DNA from: Lichenifustis flavocetrariae
GTDB lineage: Bacteria > Pseudomonadota > Alphaproteobacteria > Rhizobiales > Beijerinckiaceae
Direction: 5' to 3'
Length of the DNA stretch: 64,000 bases
NCBI RefSeq assembly: GCF_026130545.1
Contig: NZ_JAMOIM010000005.1
Location: 186,001-250,000 of the forward strand
Shown here: positions 25,112 to 34,262 of the stretch, piece after piece
Numbering within the stretch: position 1 is the stretch's first letter
How the letters are laid out: every line of letters begins with the position of its first letter
Program-made: the position numbers and the translations under genes
Notes under the pieces: generated by a model
Told to the model about the DNA's origin: nothing
Seen by the model: only the letters and a program-made list of their open reading frames with translations
The model's database searches: none

Positions 25112-26008
25112 CTATTCCGCGGCGACACGGGTGTCGGTCATCATGGCGGTCGTCAGCCGGGCGACCATCTCCGCAAGGTGGCCCGCCAACGTCGCGAAAC
25201 CGGCAGTCGGCCGCAGCGTCCGCTCCTCCATATAGAGGTTGCGATTGATCTCGACCTGCAGGGCGTGACGGTGGGTGGCCGGATGACCATAATGTTCGGT
25301 GATGAACCCCCCCGCATAGGGTCTGTTGCGCTCCACCAGATAACCGAACCCCTTGAGGGTGGCTTCGGCGACGTCGACGACGCGGCGATCGCAGCTCGTA
25401 CCATAACGGTCGCCGAGGACGACATCGGCGCGCACCTTGTCGTCATGGGTCCCACCCATGTTGGTCGAAACAATCGACGACGGCATGGAATGGCAATCGA
25501 TCAGAAGCGCGGTGCCGTGCTGATGCTGCGCCTCCTCGATGAGCTGCCGCAGCCGCGCATGATAAGGCTTGTAGAGCGTATCGATCCGCACAATGGCTTC
25601 GTCGACGCTGAGCCGACGCGCGTAGATCTCCTGCGCCTCACCGACGACACGCGCGATCGTACCGAGGCCGCCCGCCACCCGCGGCGATCGCGTATTGGCG
25701 AAGGGCGGCAGACGCCCATCGAACATGCGTGGATCGAGCTCATAAGGCTCGCGATTCACATCCAGGAAGGCGCGTGGAAACCGGGCACGCAGCAGAGGTG
25801 CCCCGCAATCGACGCCGCCGCGAAACAGCGAATCCACGAAAGCATCCTCAGACCGCCGCAGACTCTGCCGGTCCAATCGGGCGCTCGCAATGAAACGATC
25901 CGGATAGACGTCGCCGGAATGTGGCGAACTCAGAACGACGTTCGAGCGCTGTCCAACAGGCTCGACGACCTCGAACGGCGGGTCCAGTTCCGGTTCGCCG
26001 GGATTCAT
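25112..26008 (-). CDS. N-formylglutamate amidohydrolase
   Basis: A 298-residue protein with the N-formylglutamate amidohydrolase pattern: VLSSPHSGDVYP (metal His), FVDSLF, RARFPRAFLDVNREPYELDP, LYKPYHARLRQLIEEA, LIDCHSMPS, and RNRPYAGGFITEHYG with HALQVEINRNLYMEE. The fold is a zinc carboxypeptidase-like hydrolase. HutG uses it in histidine degradation, but no hut genes are nearby, so it may act on other N-formyl amino acids. The start at 26008 is chosen by fit to the family; the Shine-Dalgarno signal is weak. It ends ten bases after the sRNA terminator, on the opposite strand. Confidence 0.88.
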   Translation of the reverse strand: MNPGEPELDPPFEVVEPVGQRSNVVLSSPHSGDVYPDRFIASARLDRQSLRRSEDAFVDSLFRGGVDCGAPLLRARFPRAFLDVNREPYELDPRMFDGRLPPFANTRSPRVAGGLGTIARVVGEAQEIYARRLSVDEAIVRIDTLYKPYHARLRQLIEEAQHQHGTALLIDCHSMPSSIVSTNMGGTHDDKVRADVVLGDRYGTSCDRRVVDVAEATLKGFGYLVERNRPYAGGFITEHYGHPATHRHALQVEINRNLYMEERTLRPTAGFATLAGHLAEMVARLTTAMMTDTRVAAE

Positions 26009-26391
26009 CCTTCGATTCGAGCCTTTTGATGAGGCACGCGGGATCGCCCAACGTGCTGGTCTAAACGCACAACGAGATGAACCGATTTGCGTCCGGTCGC
26101 ATAGTGCCAAGCCCGGCGCGGCTTGTCCACGCGACGCAGCGGACCCGCGTGCAGGACTTTGTCAGGACATGGGCCCGGCATTGACATCTGCCGCTCGGCT
26201 CTGTAGCTCACCCCTACCTCCGCAAGCCTTTCGCTTGTCGGAGCTAAAGTCCATGCGCCGGTTTCGGCGGATGGCAACGCACCCGCGATCTTTTCTCTGC
26301 ATGAGAAGCGATCTGTCGGCTTCACCTTCGTCAGCGGCGAAGGTGCGGCACAGGAGGGCGCGTTCCTCACCCACTCACGCGAGGAACCGCG
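26009..26391 (+). promoter_or_regulatory. rpsD promoter and long leader
   Basis: This 383-base stretch between the divergent hydrolase gene and rpsD has no gene I can support. TTGACA at 26181-26186 is a good -35 element with only a weak -10 (TGTAGC/TAGCTC) near 26202-26209, so the rpsD message would carry a leader of roughly 180 bases. Its last 30 bases fold over the ribosome binding site (see the separate hairpin entry). Confidence 0.5.
26360..26390 (+). promoter_or_regulatory. Hairpin sequestering the rpsD ribosome binding site
   Basis: GCGTTCCTC (26360-26368) pairs with GAGGAACCGC (26381-26390) with one bulged base and a 12-base loop. The second arm contains the Shine-Dalgarno GAGGAA and ends one base before the ATG. 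Folding would block initiation, a layout suited to translational autoregulation by S4 or to temperature sensing. Binding by S4 is inference. Confidence 0.5.
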
Positions 26392-27009
26392 ATGACAAAG
26401 CGCATACAAGCCAAATATAAGATCGACCGCCGTCTCGGGCAGAACATCTGGGGTCGCCCGAAGAGTCCCGTCAACCGCCGTGAATACGGCCCCGGCCAGC
26501 ACGGCCAACGCCGGAAGGGCAAGCCGACCGATTTCGGCACCCAGCTCAAGGCCAAGCAGAAGATGAAGGGCTATTACGGCAACATCTCCGAGAAGCAGTT
26601 CCGGAAATATTATGCCGAAGCCATCCGGTTAAAGGGCGATTCGAGCCAGAACCTCGTCGGGCTGCTGGAGCGTCGCTTGGATGCGGTCGTCTACCGCTGC
26701 AAATTCGTCTCGACGGTCTTCGCGGCGCGCCAGTTCGTCAATCACGGGCACGTCAAGGTCAACGGCCGTCGCGTGAATATCGCCTCCTATCAGGTCAAGG
26801 TGGGTGACACGATCGAGGTGAAGGACACGTCGAAGCAGCTGGCGATCGTTCTTGAATCCGCCCAGCTCGCCGAGCGCGATGTGCCGGATTATTTCGAGAT
26901 CGATCAGTCCAAGTTCGTCGCCAAGATGACCCGCGTTCCAGGTCTCACCGAGGTGCCCTACCCGGTGCACATGGAACCGAACCTCGTGATCGAGTTCTAC
27001 TCCCGCTAA
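26392..27009 (+). CDS. rpsD: 30S ribosomal protein S4
   Basis: A primary 16S rRNA-binding protein that nucleates assembly of the 30S body and affects decoding accuracy. The 205-residue protein opens [20 protein letters not shown], the alphaproteobacterial form lacking the Cys zinc motif. The S4 RNA-binding domain runs from about residue 95 ([33 protein letters not shown]). In many bacteria S4 also represses its own operon at the translation level. Here rpsD stands alone, outside the alpha operon, as is usual in this class. A strong terminator follows. Confidence 0.98.
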   Translation: MTKRIQAKYKIDRRLGQNIWGRPKSPVNRREYGPGQHGQRRKGKPTDFGTQLKAKQKMKGYYGNISEKQFRKYYAEAIRLKGDSSQNLVGLLERRLDAVVYRCKFVSTVFAARQFVNHGHVKVNGRRVNIASYQVKVGDTIEVKDTSKQLAIVLESAQLAERDVPDYFEIDQSKFVAKMTRVPGLTEVPYPVHMEPNLVIEFYSR

Positions 27010-27022
27010 ATGGACACAAAAA

Positions 27023-27058
27023 GGGCCGAGGCGATCTCATCGCCTCGGCCCTTTTTTT
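27023..27058 (+). terminator. Rho-independent terminator of rpsD
   Basis: A perfect 13-base-pair stem (GGGCCGAGGCGAT with its complement, three-base loop) is followed by seven Ts, beginning 14 bases after the rpsD stop. It is preceded by AAAAA, so it can also end transcription arriving from the opposite side. Confidence 0.95.
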
Positions 27059-27069
27059 GTGCTGACCGC

Positions 27070-27144
27070 TTAGAGAATTGCGGCGGTCGCCACCAACACC
27101 CATGCCATAAGAGCACCTGCGGCATAAAACGTCATGCGGTCCAT
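27070..27144 (-). CDS. 24-residue single-span membrane peptide
   Basis: The ORF reads MDRMTFYAAGALMAWVLVAT plus AAIL and stop, an almost uninterrupted hydrophobic helix with a short charged start. GGAG lies eight bases before the ATG. It sits between the rpsD terminator and the recA promoter, on the minus strand, and would be terminated by the bidirectional hairpin at 27023-27058. Very short hydrophobic proteins are often real but missed in annotation. I recognise no named family, and translation is unproven. Confidence 0.5.
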   Translation of the reverse strand: MDRMTFYAAGALMAWVLVATAAIL

Positions 27145-27268
27145 GAGGAGTTCTCCACTTTTCTGCACCGAAAACGCACCAGTTAGGGGAAAGTTCACAA
27201 CTCTCCTTGACTCCCGCTCGCTTCATTGAACGTCACCCGATTTTCGTTCGTCTCCCTCTTGCGGAATA

Positions 27269-27283
27269 GAACAAACCAAGTAC
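27269..27283. promoter_or_regulatory. LexA (SOS) box candidate upstream of recA
   Basis: GAAC-N7-GTAC matches the alphaproteobacterial LexA site GAAC-N7-GAAC at seven of eight positions and lies 53 bases before the recA start codon. The spacer begins AAA, as I recall for recA boxes in this class. Confidence 0.55.
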
Positions 27284-27336
27284 ATTGAGAGGCGTTGCGG
27301 CGTCCCGCCGCCCATGTCACAAGAAGGTGCTCATCG

Positions 27337-28410
27337 ATGGCTCAGGCTGATCTCCGCCTCGTGGAAGGAACCTCTGTGGATAAAACCAAGGCGCTGGACG
27401 CGGCGCTCTCGCAAATCGAGCGTGCGTTCGGCAAGGGCTCGATCATGCGCCTCGGCAAGAACCAGAAGGCCGTGGAGATCGAGACGATTCCGACGGGTTC
27501 ACTGGGCCTCGATATCGCACTTGGGGTCGGTGGTCTGCCGCGCGGCCGCGTGATCGAAATCTACGGGCCTGAATCCTCGGGCAAGACCACGTTGACACTC
27601 CATGTCATCGCGGAGGCCCAGAAGCGCGGCGGTGTTTGCGCTTTCGTCGACGCGGAACATGCGCTCGATCCCATCTATGCCCGCAAGCTCGGGGTCAATC
27701 TCGAAGACCTGCTGATCTCGCAGCCCGACACCGGCGAGCAGGCGCTTGAGATCACCGACACGCTGGTGCGCTCGGGCGCTGTCGACGTGCTTGTCATCGA
27801 TTCCGTGGCGGCCCTCACGCCGCGCGCCGAGATCGAAGGCGAGATGGGCGATGTGCAGCCGGGCCTCCAGGCGCGGCTGATGAGCCAGGCGTTGCGCAAG
27901 CTGACGGGCTCGATCTCCCGGTCGAACACGATGGTGATCTTCATCAATCAGATCCGCATGAAGATCGGTGTCATGTATGGCTCGCCTGAGACGACGACAG
28001 GCGGCAATGCGCTGAAATTCTATGCCTCCGTACGCCTCGATATCCGCCGCACAGGCGCCATCAAGGATCGCGACGAGGTGCTCGGCAACTCGACACGCGT
28101 CAAAGTGGTGAAGAACAAGGTCGCACCGCCGTTCAAGGAGGTCGAGTTCGACATCATGTATGGCGAGGGGATCTCGAAGATCGGCGAACTCATCGATCTC
28201 GGGGTCAAGGCAGGCGTCGTGGAGAAGTCAGGCGCCTGGTTCTCCTATGACAGCCAGCGGCTTGGTCAGGGTCGTGAGAATTCGAAGGGTTTCCTCAAAG
28301 CCAACCCGGAAATCGCAAAGCGCATCGAACAGGCCGTGCGGGAAAACGCGGGCCTGATCGCCGAGCGCATCCTGGGCACTCCTGAGCCCGAAGACGAAGG
28401 CGAAGCTTAA
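27337..28410 (+). CDS. recA: Recombinase RecA
   Basis: An ATP-dependent strand-exchange protein and co-protease for LexA. The 357-residue protein has Walker [10 protein letters not shown] (residues 77-85), Walker [10 protein letters not shown], the L1/L2 loop region ([21 protein letters not shown]) and an acidic C-terminal tail ending EPEDEGEA. The start [10 protein letters not shown] agrees with relatives; a longer frame from 27295 is not family-like. A near-consensus LexA box upstream fits SOS induction. alaS follows 180 bases later, a common order. Confidence 0.98.
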   Translation: MAQADLRLVEGTSVDKTKALDAALSQIERAFGKGSIMRLGKNQKAVEIETIPTGSLGLDIALGVGGLPRGRVIEIYGPESSGKTTLTLHVIAEAQKRGGVCAFVDAEHALDPIYARKLGVNLEDLLISQPDTGEQALEITDTLVRSGAVDVLVIDSVAALTPRAEIEGEMGDVQPGLQARLMSQALRKLTGSISRSNTMVIFINQIRMKIGVMYGSPETTTGGNALKFYASVRLDIRRTGAIKDRDEVLGNSTRVKVVKNKVAPPFKEVEFDIMYGEGISKIGELIDLGVKAGVVEKSGAWFSYDSQRLGQGRENSKGFLKANPEIAKRIEQAVRENAGLIAERILGTPEPEDEGEA

Positions 28411-28589
28411 GTCGCCGTCCTCGGCGATGGCAGGTGTCGGGCGATGACGCGCATCGCTCGACAGGGCCTGAGGCGCTCGCTAGAAGACATTCGTTCTGGT
28501 TTTTCCAACCACTTCGGAGCGTTTGCCTCGCAGCCGTGACATCGAGGGCGGAAACCGGATTGTCCGTGAACCCGCAGTCGAGTTTTGGC

Positions 28590-31295
28590 ATGAGCAGCGT
28601 CAACGCGATCCGGTCGACTTTTCTCAATTTCTTCCGCGAGGCGGGCCACGAAATCGTTCCGTCGAGTTCGCTGGTGCCTCGCAACGACCCGACGTTGATG
28701 TTCACCAACGCCGGCATGGTCCAGTTCAAGAACGTCTTCACCGGGGTGGAGAAGCGCCCCTACAACCGGGCCACGACCTCGCAGAAATGCGTCCGCGCCG
28801 GTGGCAAGCACAACGATCTCGACAATGTCGGCTACACGGCCCGACACCACACATTCTTCGAGATGCTCGGCAATTTTTCATTCGGCGATTATTTCAAGGC
28901 CGATGCGATCGAACTGGCCTGGACCCTGATCACCAAGCATTTCGACCTGCCCAAGGATCGGCTGCTCGTCACCGTGTACCATACGGACGACGAAGCCTAT
29001 GATCTGTGGAAGAAGATTGCGGGATTTCCCGACAGCAAGATCATTCGAATCCCGACATCGGACAATTTCTGGGCCATGGGCGAAACCGGGCCCTGTGGTC
29101 CTTGCTCCGAGATATTCTTCGATCAAGGCGAAAAGCTCTGGGGCGGCCCCCCCGGCAGCCCTGAGGAGGACGGCGACCGTTTCCTTGAATTCTGGAACCT
29201 CGTCTTCATGCAGTTCGAGCAGGTCGCTCCCGGCGAGCGCGTGCCCCTGCCGCGCCCGTCGATCGACACCGGCATGGGCCTCGAACGGATCGCTGCGATT
29301 CTCCAGGGCGTAACGTCGAACTACGGCATCGATCTGATGCGCGCGCTGATCTTGGCCGTCGCCTCTGCGACCGGCGTCGATCCCGACGGACCACAGGCCG
29401 CGAGCCACCGCATCATCGCCGACCACCTGCGCGCGGCGTCGTTTCTGGTCGCGGACGGTGTCGATCCGTCGAATGAAGGACGTGGCTATGTGCTGCGCCG
29501 CATCATGCGACGAGCCATGCGGCATGCGCAGCTGCTCGGATCCCGCGAACCCCTGATGTGGCGCCTGGTCCCGACCCTTGTCCGCGAGATGGGACAAGCC
29601 TTTCCAGAGCTCGTTGCCGCCGAAGACCGGATCGCCGAGATCTTGCGCCTGGAGGAAACGCGGTTCCGCGTGACCCTCGCGCGGGGTCTCTCGATGCTTG
29701 AAGACGAGACGCGCGATTTTTCCGCTGGGGCGACGCTGTCCGGCGACGTCGCGTTCAGGCTGTACGACACGTTTGGTTTCCCTCTCGACCTCACCCAGGA
29801 GGCCTTGCGAAGCCGCGATATCGGGGTGGACAAGGACGCCTTCGGGGCCGCGATGGCGCGCCAAAAGGCGGAGGCGCGACGCGCCTGGTCGGGGTCGGGC
29901 GAGGCCGCCACCGAGGCGATCTGGTTCGGCCTCAAGGAGGCGGTCGGCGCGACCGAGTTCCTGGGCTACCGCGAAGAAAAGGCCGAAGCCGTCGTGATGG
30001 CGCTGGTCTCTGACGGTCACGAGGTCGACAGCCTGCCGGCGGGACAGTCCGGGCTGGTCATCCTGAACCAGACGCCGTTTTACGGCGAATCGGGCGGCCA
30101 GGTGGGCGACACGGGGACGATGGCGGCGCCCGGTCTTCGGGTCACGGTGACCGGGACCCAGAAGAAGCTTGGCGATCTCTTTGTCCATGCGGTCACGGTC
30201 GAAGACGGGACGATCGTGAAAGGAGCGGCGGTCGAACTCACGGTCGACCATGCCCGCCGCACCGCCATCAGGGCCAATCACTCCGCGACGCATCTTCTGC
30301 ACGAGGCTCTTCGGCAGGTCCTGGGACCGCATGTGGCCCAAAAGGGTTCGCTCGTCGGGCCGGATCGCCTCCGCTTCGACTTCTCCCACCAGAAGCCGAT
30401 GAGCGACGACGAACTTGCGGCCGTCGAGGAGCTCGCGAACAGCATGGTTCTTCGCAATGAGCCGGTCACCACCCGGCTCATGGGCCTCGATGAGGCGCGA
30501 GCGAGCGGCGCGCGCGCGCTCTTCGGTGAAAAATACGGTGACGAGGTCCGGGTCGTGTCCATGGGTACGATCGAGGGCGAGAACGGCGCCGTCGCGCCCT
30601 ATTCGGTCGAACTCTGCGGCGGGACCCACGCACGCCGCACCGGCGACATCGGGCTCATATCGCTGGTGGCCGAAAACGCCGTCTCGTCCGGGGTCCGCCG
30701 CCTGGAGGCTCTCACCGGTGCGACGGCCCGCCGGCAGCTTCGCTCCGAGGCGCAGCTTCTCGAAAAGGCCGCGGGGCTCCTGAAAGCGCCGACCGAAATC
30801 GTACCGGAGCGGCTCGCCACCCTCATTGAGGAACGCCGGCGCCTGGAACGCGAACTGACTGAGGCGCGTAAGCGCCTCGCCATGGGAGGCGGAGCCGGAG
30901 GTCAGGACGCAGCATCGGCGGTCCGGCAGGTGGCAGGCGTCAGCTTCTTCGCCCGTGCCATCTCCGGCGTCGAGATGAAGGACCTGAAGGGATTGGCGGA
31001 CGAGGCCAAGCAGGCGATCGGTTCGGGCGTGGTGGCGATCGTGGGCGTGGCTCCCGATGGGAAAGCCGGCCTCGTGGTCGCCGTCACAAAAGACCTGACC
31101 GCACGGTTTAATGCGGTCGACTTCGTTCGCATCGGTGCCGAGAGTCTGGGCGGGAAAGGCGGCGGAGGGCGGCCCGATATGGCCCAGGCCGGCGGCCCCA
31201 ATGGAAACGAGGCCGAGGCGGCGCTGGACGCCATCGCGACAGCTCTCTCGTCCGAAGCCGAGACTTCACGCTCTGAGGCAGCCTCACACGGCTAA
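28590..31295 (+). CDS. alaS: Alanine-tRNA ligase
   Basis: A class II synthetase of 901 residues, normal to slightly long. The aminoacylation core begins [30 protein letters not shown] and has motif 2 around [16 protein letters not shown]. The editing domain has the zinc-binding [12 protein letters not shown] and [13 protein letters not shown], which hydrolyse Ser- and Gly-tRNA(Ala). The C-terminal oligomerisation/C-Ala domain ends the protein. I start at the ATG at 28590; the frame is open for another 52 codons upstream but these are not conserved. It follows recA. Confidence 0.97.
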   Translation: MSSVNAIRSTFLNFFREAGHEIVPSSSLVPRNDPTLMFTNAGMVQFKNVFTGVEKRPYNRATTSQKCVRAGGKHNDLDNVGYTARHHTFFEMLGNFSFGDYFKADAIELAWTLITKHFDLPKDRLLVTVYHTDDEAYDLWKKIAGFPDSKIIRIPTSDNFWAMGETGPCGPCSEIFFDQGEKLWGGPPGSPEEDGDRFLEFWNLVFMQFEQVAPGERVPLPRPSIDTGMGLERIAAILQGVTSNYGIDLMRALILAVASATGVDPDGPQAASHRIIADHLRAASFLVADGVDPSNEGRGYVLRRIMRRAMRHAQLLGSREPLMWRLVPTLVREMGQAFPELVAAEDRIAEILRLEETRFRVTLARGLSMLEDETRDFSAGATLSGDVAFRLYDTFGFPLDLTQEALRSRDIGVDKDAFGAAMARQKAEARRAWSGSGEAATEAIWFGLKEAVGATEFLGYREEKAEAVVMALVSDGHEVDSLPAGQSGLVILNQTPFYGESGGQVGDTGTMAAPGLRVTVTGTQKKLGDLFVHAVTVEDGTIVKGAAVELTVDHARRTAIRANHSATHLLHEALRQVLGPHVAQKGSLVGPDRLRFDFSHQKPMSDDELAAVEELANSMVLRNEPVTTRLMGLDEARASGARALFGEKYGDEVRVVSMGTIEGENGAVAPYSVELCGGTHARRTGDIGLISLVAENAVSSGVRRLEALTGATARRQLRSEAQLLEKAAGLLKAPTEIVPERLATLIEERRRLERELTEARKRLAMGGGAGGQDAASAVRQVAGVSFFARAISGVEMKDLKGLADEAKQAIGSGVVAIVGVAPDGKAGLVVAVTKDLTARFNAVDFVRIGAESLGGKGGGGRPDMAQAGGPNGNEAEAALDAIATALSSEAETSRSEAASHG

Positions 31296-31383
31296 AGCAT
31301 TGATCGAGGGTATTTTCGACGCGAGATCGATGCCGCTCGGGTCCGCATGTTCTGACGGGACGTGGAAAGTCTCTTGAGAAGCT

Positions 31384-31408
31384 GGAACTCCCAACAAATC
31401 TGATCGTT
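31384..31408 (+). promoter_or_regulatory. EcfG-type general stress promoter
   Basis: GGAAC, 17 bases, then (c)GTT matches the alphaproteobacterial EcfG consensus GGAAC-N16/17-cGTT exactly. It lies about 100 bases before the DUF1328 gene, a family often induced in the PhyR/EcfG stress response. Confidence 0.7.
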
Positions 31409-31504
31409 GGAAGATCAACCAAGGCGTTTATGTGGCATCGTTGCCGAAACGCCTCGGGCACATTAGCTTCGCGGGGTCGAACCCAGCGTATAGGAGTGTA
31501 AGCG

Positions 31505-31687
31505 ATGAACTTCGGTAATCTTCTTCACTGGGCCATCATCTTCCTGATCATCGCGATCGTGGCCGGCTTCCTCGGATTCGGCGGCATCGCCGGCACCGCT
31601 ATGGGGGCTGCCCATATGGTGTTCTATGTCGCGATCGTCCTGTTGGTCGTGTCCTTGATCTTCGGATTGATGCGGCGGGGCGTATAG
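31505..31687 (+). CDS. DUF1328 (UPF0391) small membrane protein
   Basis: A 60-residue protein made of two hydrophobic helices ([20 protein letters not shown] and [20 protein letters not shown]) with [11 protein letters not shown] between, the standard DUF1328 sequence. It is an inner-membrane protein of unknown activity, associated with stress responses in several proteobacteria. TAGGAG precedes the ATG by eight bases. An EcfG-type promoter lies upstream and a rho-independent terminator follows, so it is a single-gene stress unit. Confidence 0.92.
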   Translation: MNFGNLLHWAIIFLIIAIVAGFLGFGGIAGTAMGAAHMVFYVAIVLLVVSLIFGLMRRGV

Positions 31688-31737
31688 GTTCCCCAAATTC
31701 CAGGTTGTCGCCCTTGAGGTGACCGCTCTGTTTGAAG

Positions 31738-31769
31738 CCGCCCGAGCGAAAGCTCAGGCGGTTTTTTTT
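31738..31769 (+). terminator. Rho-independent terminator of the DUF1328 gene
   Basis: CCGCC and GAGC pair with GCTC and GGCGG around a GAAA tetraloop, with one C-A mismatch, followed by eight Ts. It lies 50 bases after the DUF1328 stop. Confidence 0.92.
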
Positions 31770-31839
31770 GTCGAACCCTGCCGCATCGGGTGACATGGGG
31801 CGCCCCCAGGAAGCACGAGGTCGGAGCCCTTATCAAAAT

Positions 31840-31990
31840 ATTGCATCTTAGTTTTGAAATCGATCGATGACGAATACGACCCCACCACCTTAAGATTTAA
31901 CTATGTATAAATTACTCAATATCCTAATATTTTATACTCGTTTACCGCAATGAATGCTGCCAATAACATCCTGTTGCACTGCATCTCAAA
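31840..31990. promoter_or_regulatory. AT-rich region upstream of the cellulose operon
   Basis: About 150 bases here are strikingly AT-rich (for example TTAAGATTTAACTATG and TATAAATTACTC) in an otherwise GC-rich genome. There is no convincing ORF. Such islands before surface-polysaccharide genes are typical targets of H-NS-like proteins such as MucR/Ros. It probably contains the bcs promoter, but no single -35/-10 pair stands out. Confidence 0.5.
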
Positions 31991-32044
31991 GAAAATCATA
32001 TTTAGGGCATTGCCATACGCATGTCGATGGGCGTGGAGTTTTCG

Positions 32045-34234
32045 ATGGTCTTTGCCGCAACTGCAGCGTGGGCGCTGCTGAGTGTTTTTGTCCTCATTGC
32101 CGCTGCCCTGCCAATTGGGGTGGAGGCGCAATTGGCCGTCGCGGTGGCCTGTCTCACCATCATGGCGGCAATCAAAATGACGGGCCTGCGTGGTCCGTTC
32201 AGGCCGGTTTTCCTGGGTCTCGGAACATTCGTGATCCTTCGCTACGTGTTCTGGCGTGCCACCAGCACCATCCCGTCGTTGGAATCGCCGCTCGACTTCG
32301 TGCCGGGGGTCCTCCTGGCCGTGGCGGAAGCCTACTGCGTCACGATGATGTTCCTCAGTCTCTTCACTGTGGCGCGTCCGACGGATCGTCCGCCTGCCCC
32401 ACGTCTTTCGGCCGACGCGGCGCCCACGGTCGATGTCTTCGTTCCGTCCTACAATGAAAGCGTCGAAATCCTCGCCACCACCCTCGTCTCCGCCAAGGCG
32501 ATGCACTACCCGGACGGCAAGCTGAAGATCTTCCTGTTGGACGATGGTGGCACCGACGAAAAGGTGGGTTCGGACGACCCCGATAAAGCCGCGGCCGCAA
32601 TGGCCCGCCGCAAGAACCTCCAGGCGCTCTGCGCCGATCTCGGGGTCCAATATCTGACACGTGAGCAAAACACGCATGCCAAGGCCGGCAACCTCAACAA
32701 CGGCCTCATCAACAGCGATGGCGAATTCGTCGTCATCTTCGATGCCGACCATGCGCCCGCGAAGGAATTCCTGAGAGAAACCGTCGGCTACTTCAGCACA
32801 GACGACCGGCTGTTCCTGGTCCAGACGCCGCATTTCTTCCTGAACCCGGATCCGATCGAGAAGAACCTGGGCGCACGCGGCATGCCAGCCGAGAACGAGA
32901 TGTTCTACGGTCTCGTCCAGAAGGGTCTCGACACGTGGAACGCAGCCTTCTTCTGCGGTTCGGCGGCCGTGCTTCGCCGCCAAGCGCTGGAACAGGTCGG
33001 TGGCTTCCATGGCTCCTCCATCACCGAGGACGCCGAGACCGCGCTCGAGCTCCACTCCCGCCGCTGGAAGAGCCTCTACATCGACAAGCCGATGATCGCC
33101 GGTCTGCAGCCCGAGACCTTCGAGACGTTCATCGGTCAACGCTCGCGGTGGTGCCGCGGCATGGTCCAGATCCTGTTGCTCAAGAACCCGCTGCTGAAGG
33201 AGGGCCTCACCATTCCGCAGCGGCTCTGCTACCTGTCGAGCAGCATGTTCTGGTTGTTTCCCCTCTCGCGCATGGCGTTTATTTTCGCGCCCATGTTCTA
33301 CATCTTCCTCAATCTGAAAATATATGTCGCCAATCAGCAGGAATTCTTCGCCTATACGATGACGTATATGATCTCGGCGATGATGATCCAGAGCTACATC
33401 TTCGGCCGTCTGCGCTGGCCCTGGGCTTCCGACGTCTACGAGTATATTCAGTCGGTTCACCTGTTCCGGGCTGTGCTGAGCGTCTTCGTCGATCCGCGCC
33501 GTCCGAAGTTCAACGTCACCGACAAGGGACTTTCGCTGAAGGAAAGCCGCCTTTCGGGCATGGCTCTCCCCTACGTGCTGATCTTCGGGCTCGTGACGCT
33601 CAGCATGGGCGTCATCGCCTTCCGCTACGCTCATGAACCCGCCTCCCGTGACATGCTGACCGTCGTCGGCGTCTGGACATTGCTCAACATGTTCCTGACC
33701 GGCATCGCACTCGGCGCCGTCTCGGAATTCCGCGAGCGGCGGACAACCCCGCGTGTCGAAACCAAGCACAAGGCGGTGCTGAGCTTCGGCCAGCAGTCCA
33801 TCCCGGTGCTGATCGAGGACATGTCCTATGGCGGTCTGCGGGTGCGGGTCCTGGATCAGACCCCCCTCCCGGTGAAAGCCCTGGGAACCGTGACCATGAC
33901 GCATCCGCTCGATCCGGAGGCCGTACTCACGGTGCCGGTCGCGACAGCCGGACGGCGCGCCTTCGAGAATGGACGCGGCACCGGACTCAAGTTCTACGGT
34001 GTGACGCCTGACCGCTTCCGCATGCTGGCCGAGGTTGTGTTCTCCGACATCGGTCGCGTGCACCAGACGCGCAGCAGCGCCTACAAGCTCTACGGCGTTG
34101 GATTGGGGACCGCCTTCTTCGTCTTCACCTGTCTCAAGCAGATCGGCCGCGGCTGCTACTACGTGGCGTTCCGACGTGAACGGCAGGTCACCGGCTCGAG
34201 CCCGGAACAATCGGCCGAGCGCAACCCCGCCTGA
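32045..34234 (+). CDS. bcsA: Cellulose synthase catalytic subunit (UDP-forming), with PilZ domain
   Basis: An inner-membrane GT2 processive glycosyltransferase that polymerises UDP-glucose into beta-1,4-glucan and pushes it through its own channel. In 729 residues the catalytic set is complete: LLDDG (164-168), FDAD (232-235), FFCG (302-305), TED (327-329) and QRSRW (365-369). Membrane helices flank the domain. A C-terminal PilZ domain has RTTPR (566-570) and DMSYGG (592-597), the c-di-GMP binding residues, so activity should need c-di-GMP. I prefer the ATG at 32045 (GGAG six bases upstream) to those at 32021 and 32027. It heads a tight operon with bcsB, bcsZ and a TPR gene. Confidence 0.96.
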   Translation: MVFAATAAWALLSVFVLIAAALPIGVEAQLAVAVACLTIMAAIKMTGLRGPFRPVFLGLGTFVILRYVFWRATSTIPSLESPLDFVPGVLLAVAEAYCVTMMFLSLFTVARPTDRPPAPRLSADAAPTVDVFVPSYNESVEILATTLVSAKAMHYPDGKLKIFLLDDGGTDEKVGSDDPDKAAAAMARRKNLQALCADLGVQYLTREQNTHAKAGNLNNGLINSDGEFVVIFDADHAPAKEFLRETVGYFSTDDRLFLVQTPHFFLNPDPIEKNLGARGMPAENEMFYGLVQKGLDTWNAAFFCGSAAVLRRQALEQVGGFHGSSITEDAETALELHSRRWKSLYIDKPMIAGLQPETFETFIGQRSRWCRGMVQILLLKNPLLKEGLTIPQRLCYLSSSMFWLFPLSRMAFIFAPMFYIFLNLKIYVANQQEFFAYTMTYMISAMMIQSYIFGRLRWPWASDVYEYIQSVHLFRAVLSVFVDPRRPKFNVTDKGLSLKESRLSGMALPYVLIFGLVTLSMGVIAFRYAHEPASRDMLTVVGVWTLLNMFLTGIALGAVSEFRERRTTPRVETKHKAVLSFGQQSIPVLIEDMSYGGLRVRVLDQTPLPVKALGTVTMTHPLDPEAVLTVPVATAGRRAFENGRGTGLKFYGVTPDRFRMLAEVVFSDIGRVHQTRSSAYKLYGVGLGTAFFVFTCLKQIGRGCYYVAFRRERQVTGSSPEQSAERNPA

Positions 34235-34262
34235 TTTCACTTCTGTCCGAACGGATCCTCCC

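Noticed and set aside
27246-27260. GTTC-N7-TCTT considered as a second LexA box before recA
   Set aside because: Two mismatches in the second half-site; the GAAC-N7-GTAC site nearby is much better.
28411-28426. TCGCCG-TCCT-CGGCGA hairpin after recA considered as a terminator
   Set aside because: Only six base pairs and no T-run. Read-through towards alaS seems as likely.
28878-30629. 583-codon minus-strand frame opposite alaS
   Set aside because: A shadow of alaS third-codon bias; no recognisable domain or start signal.
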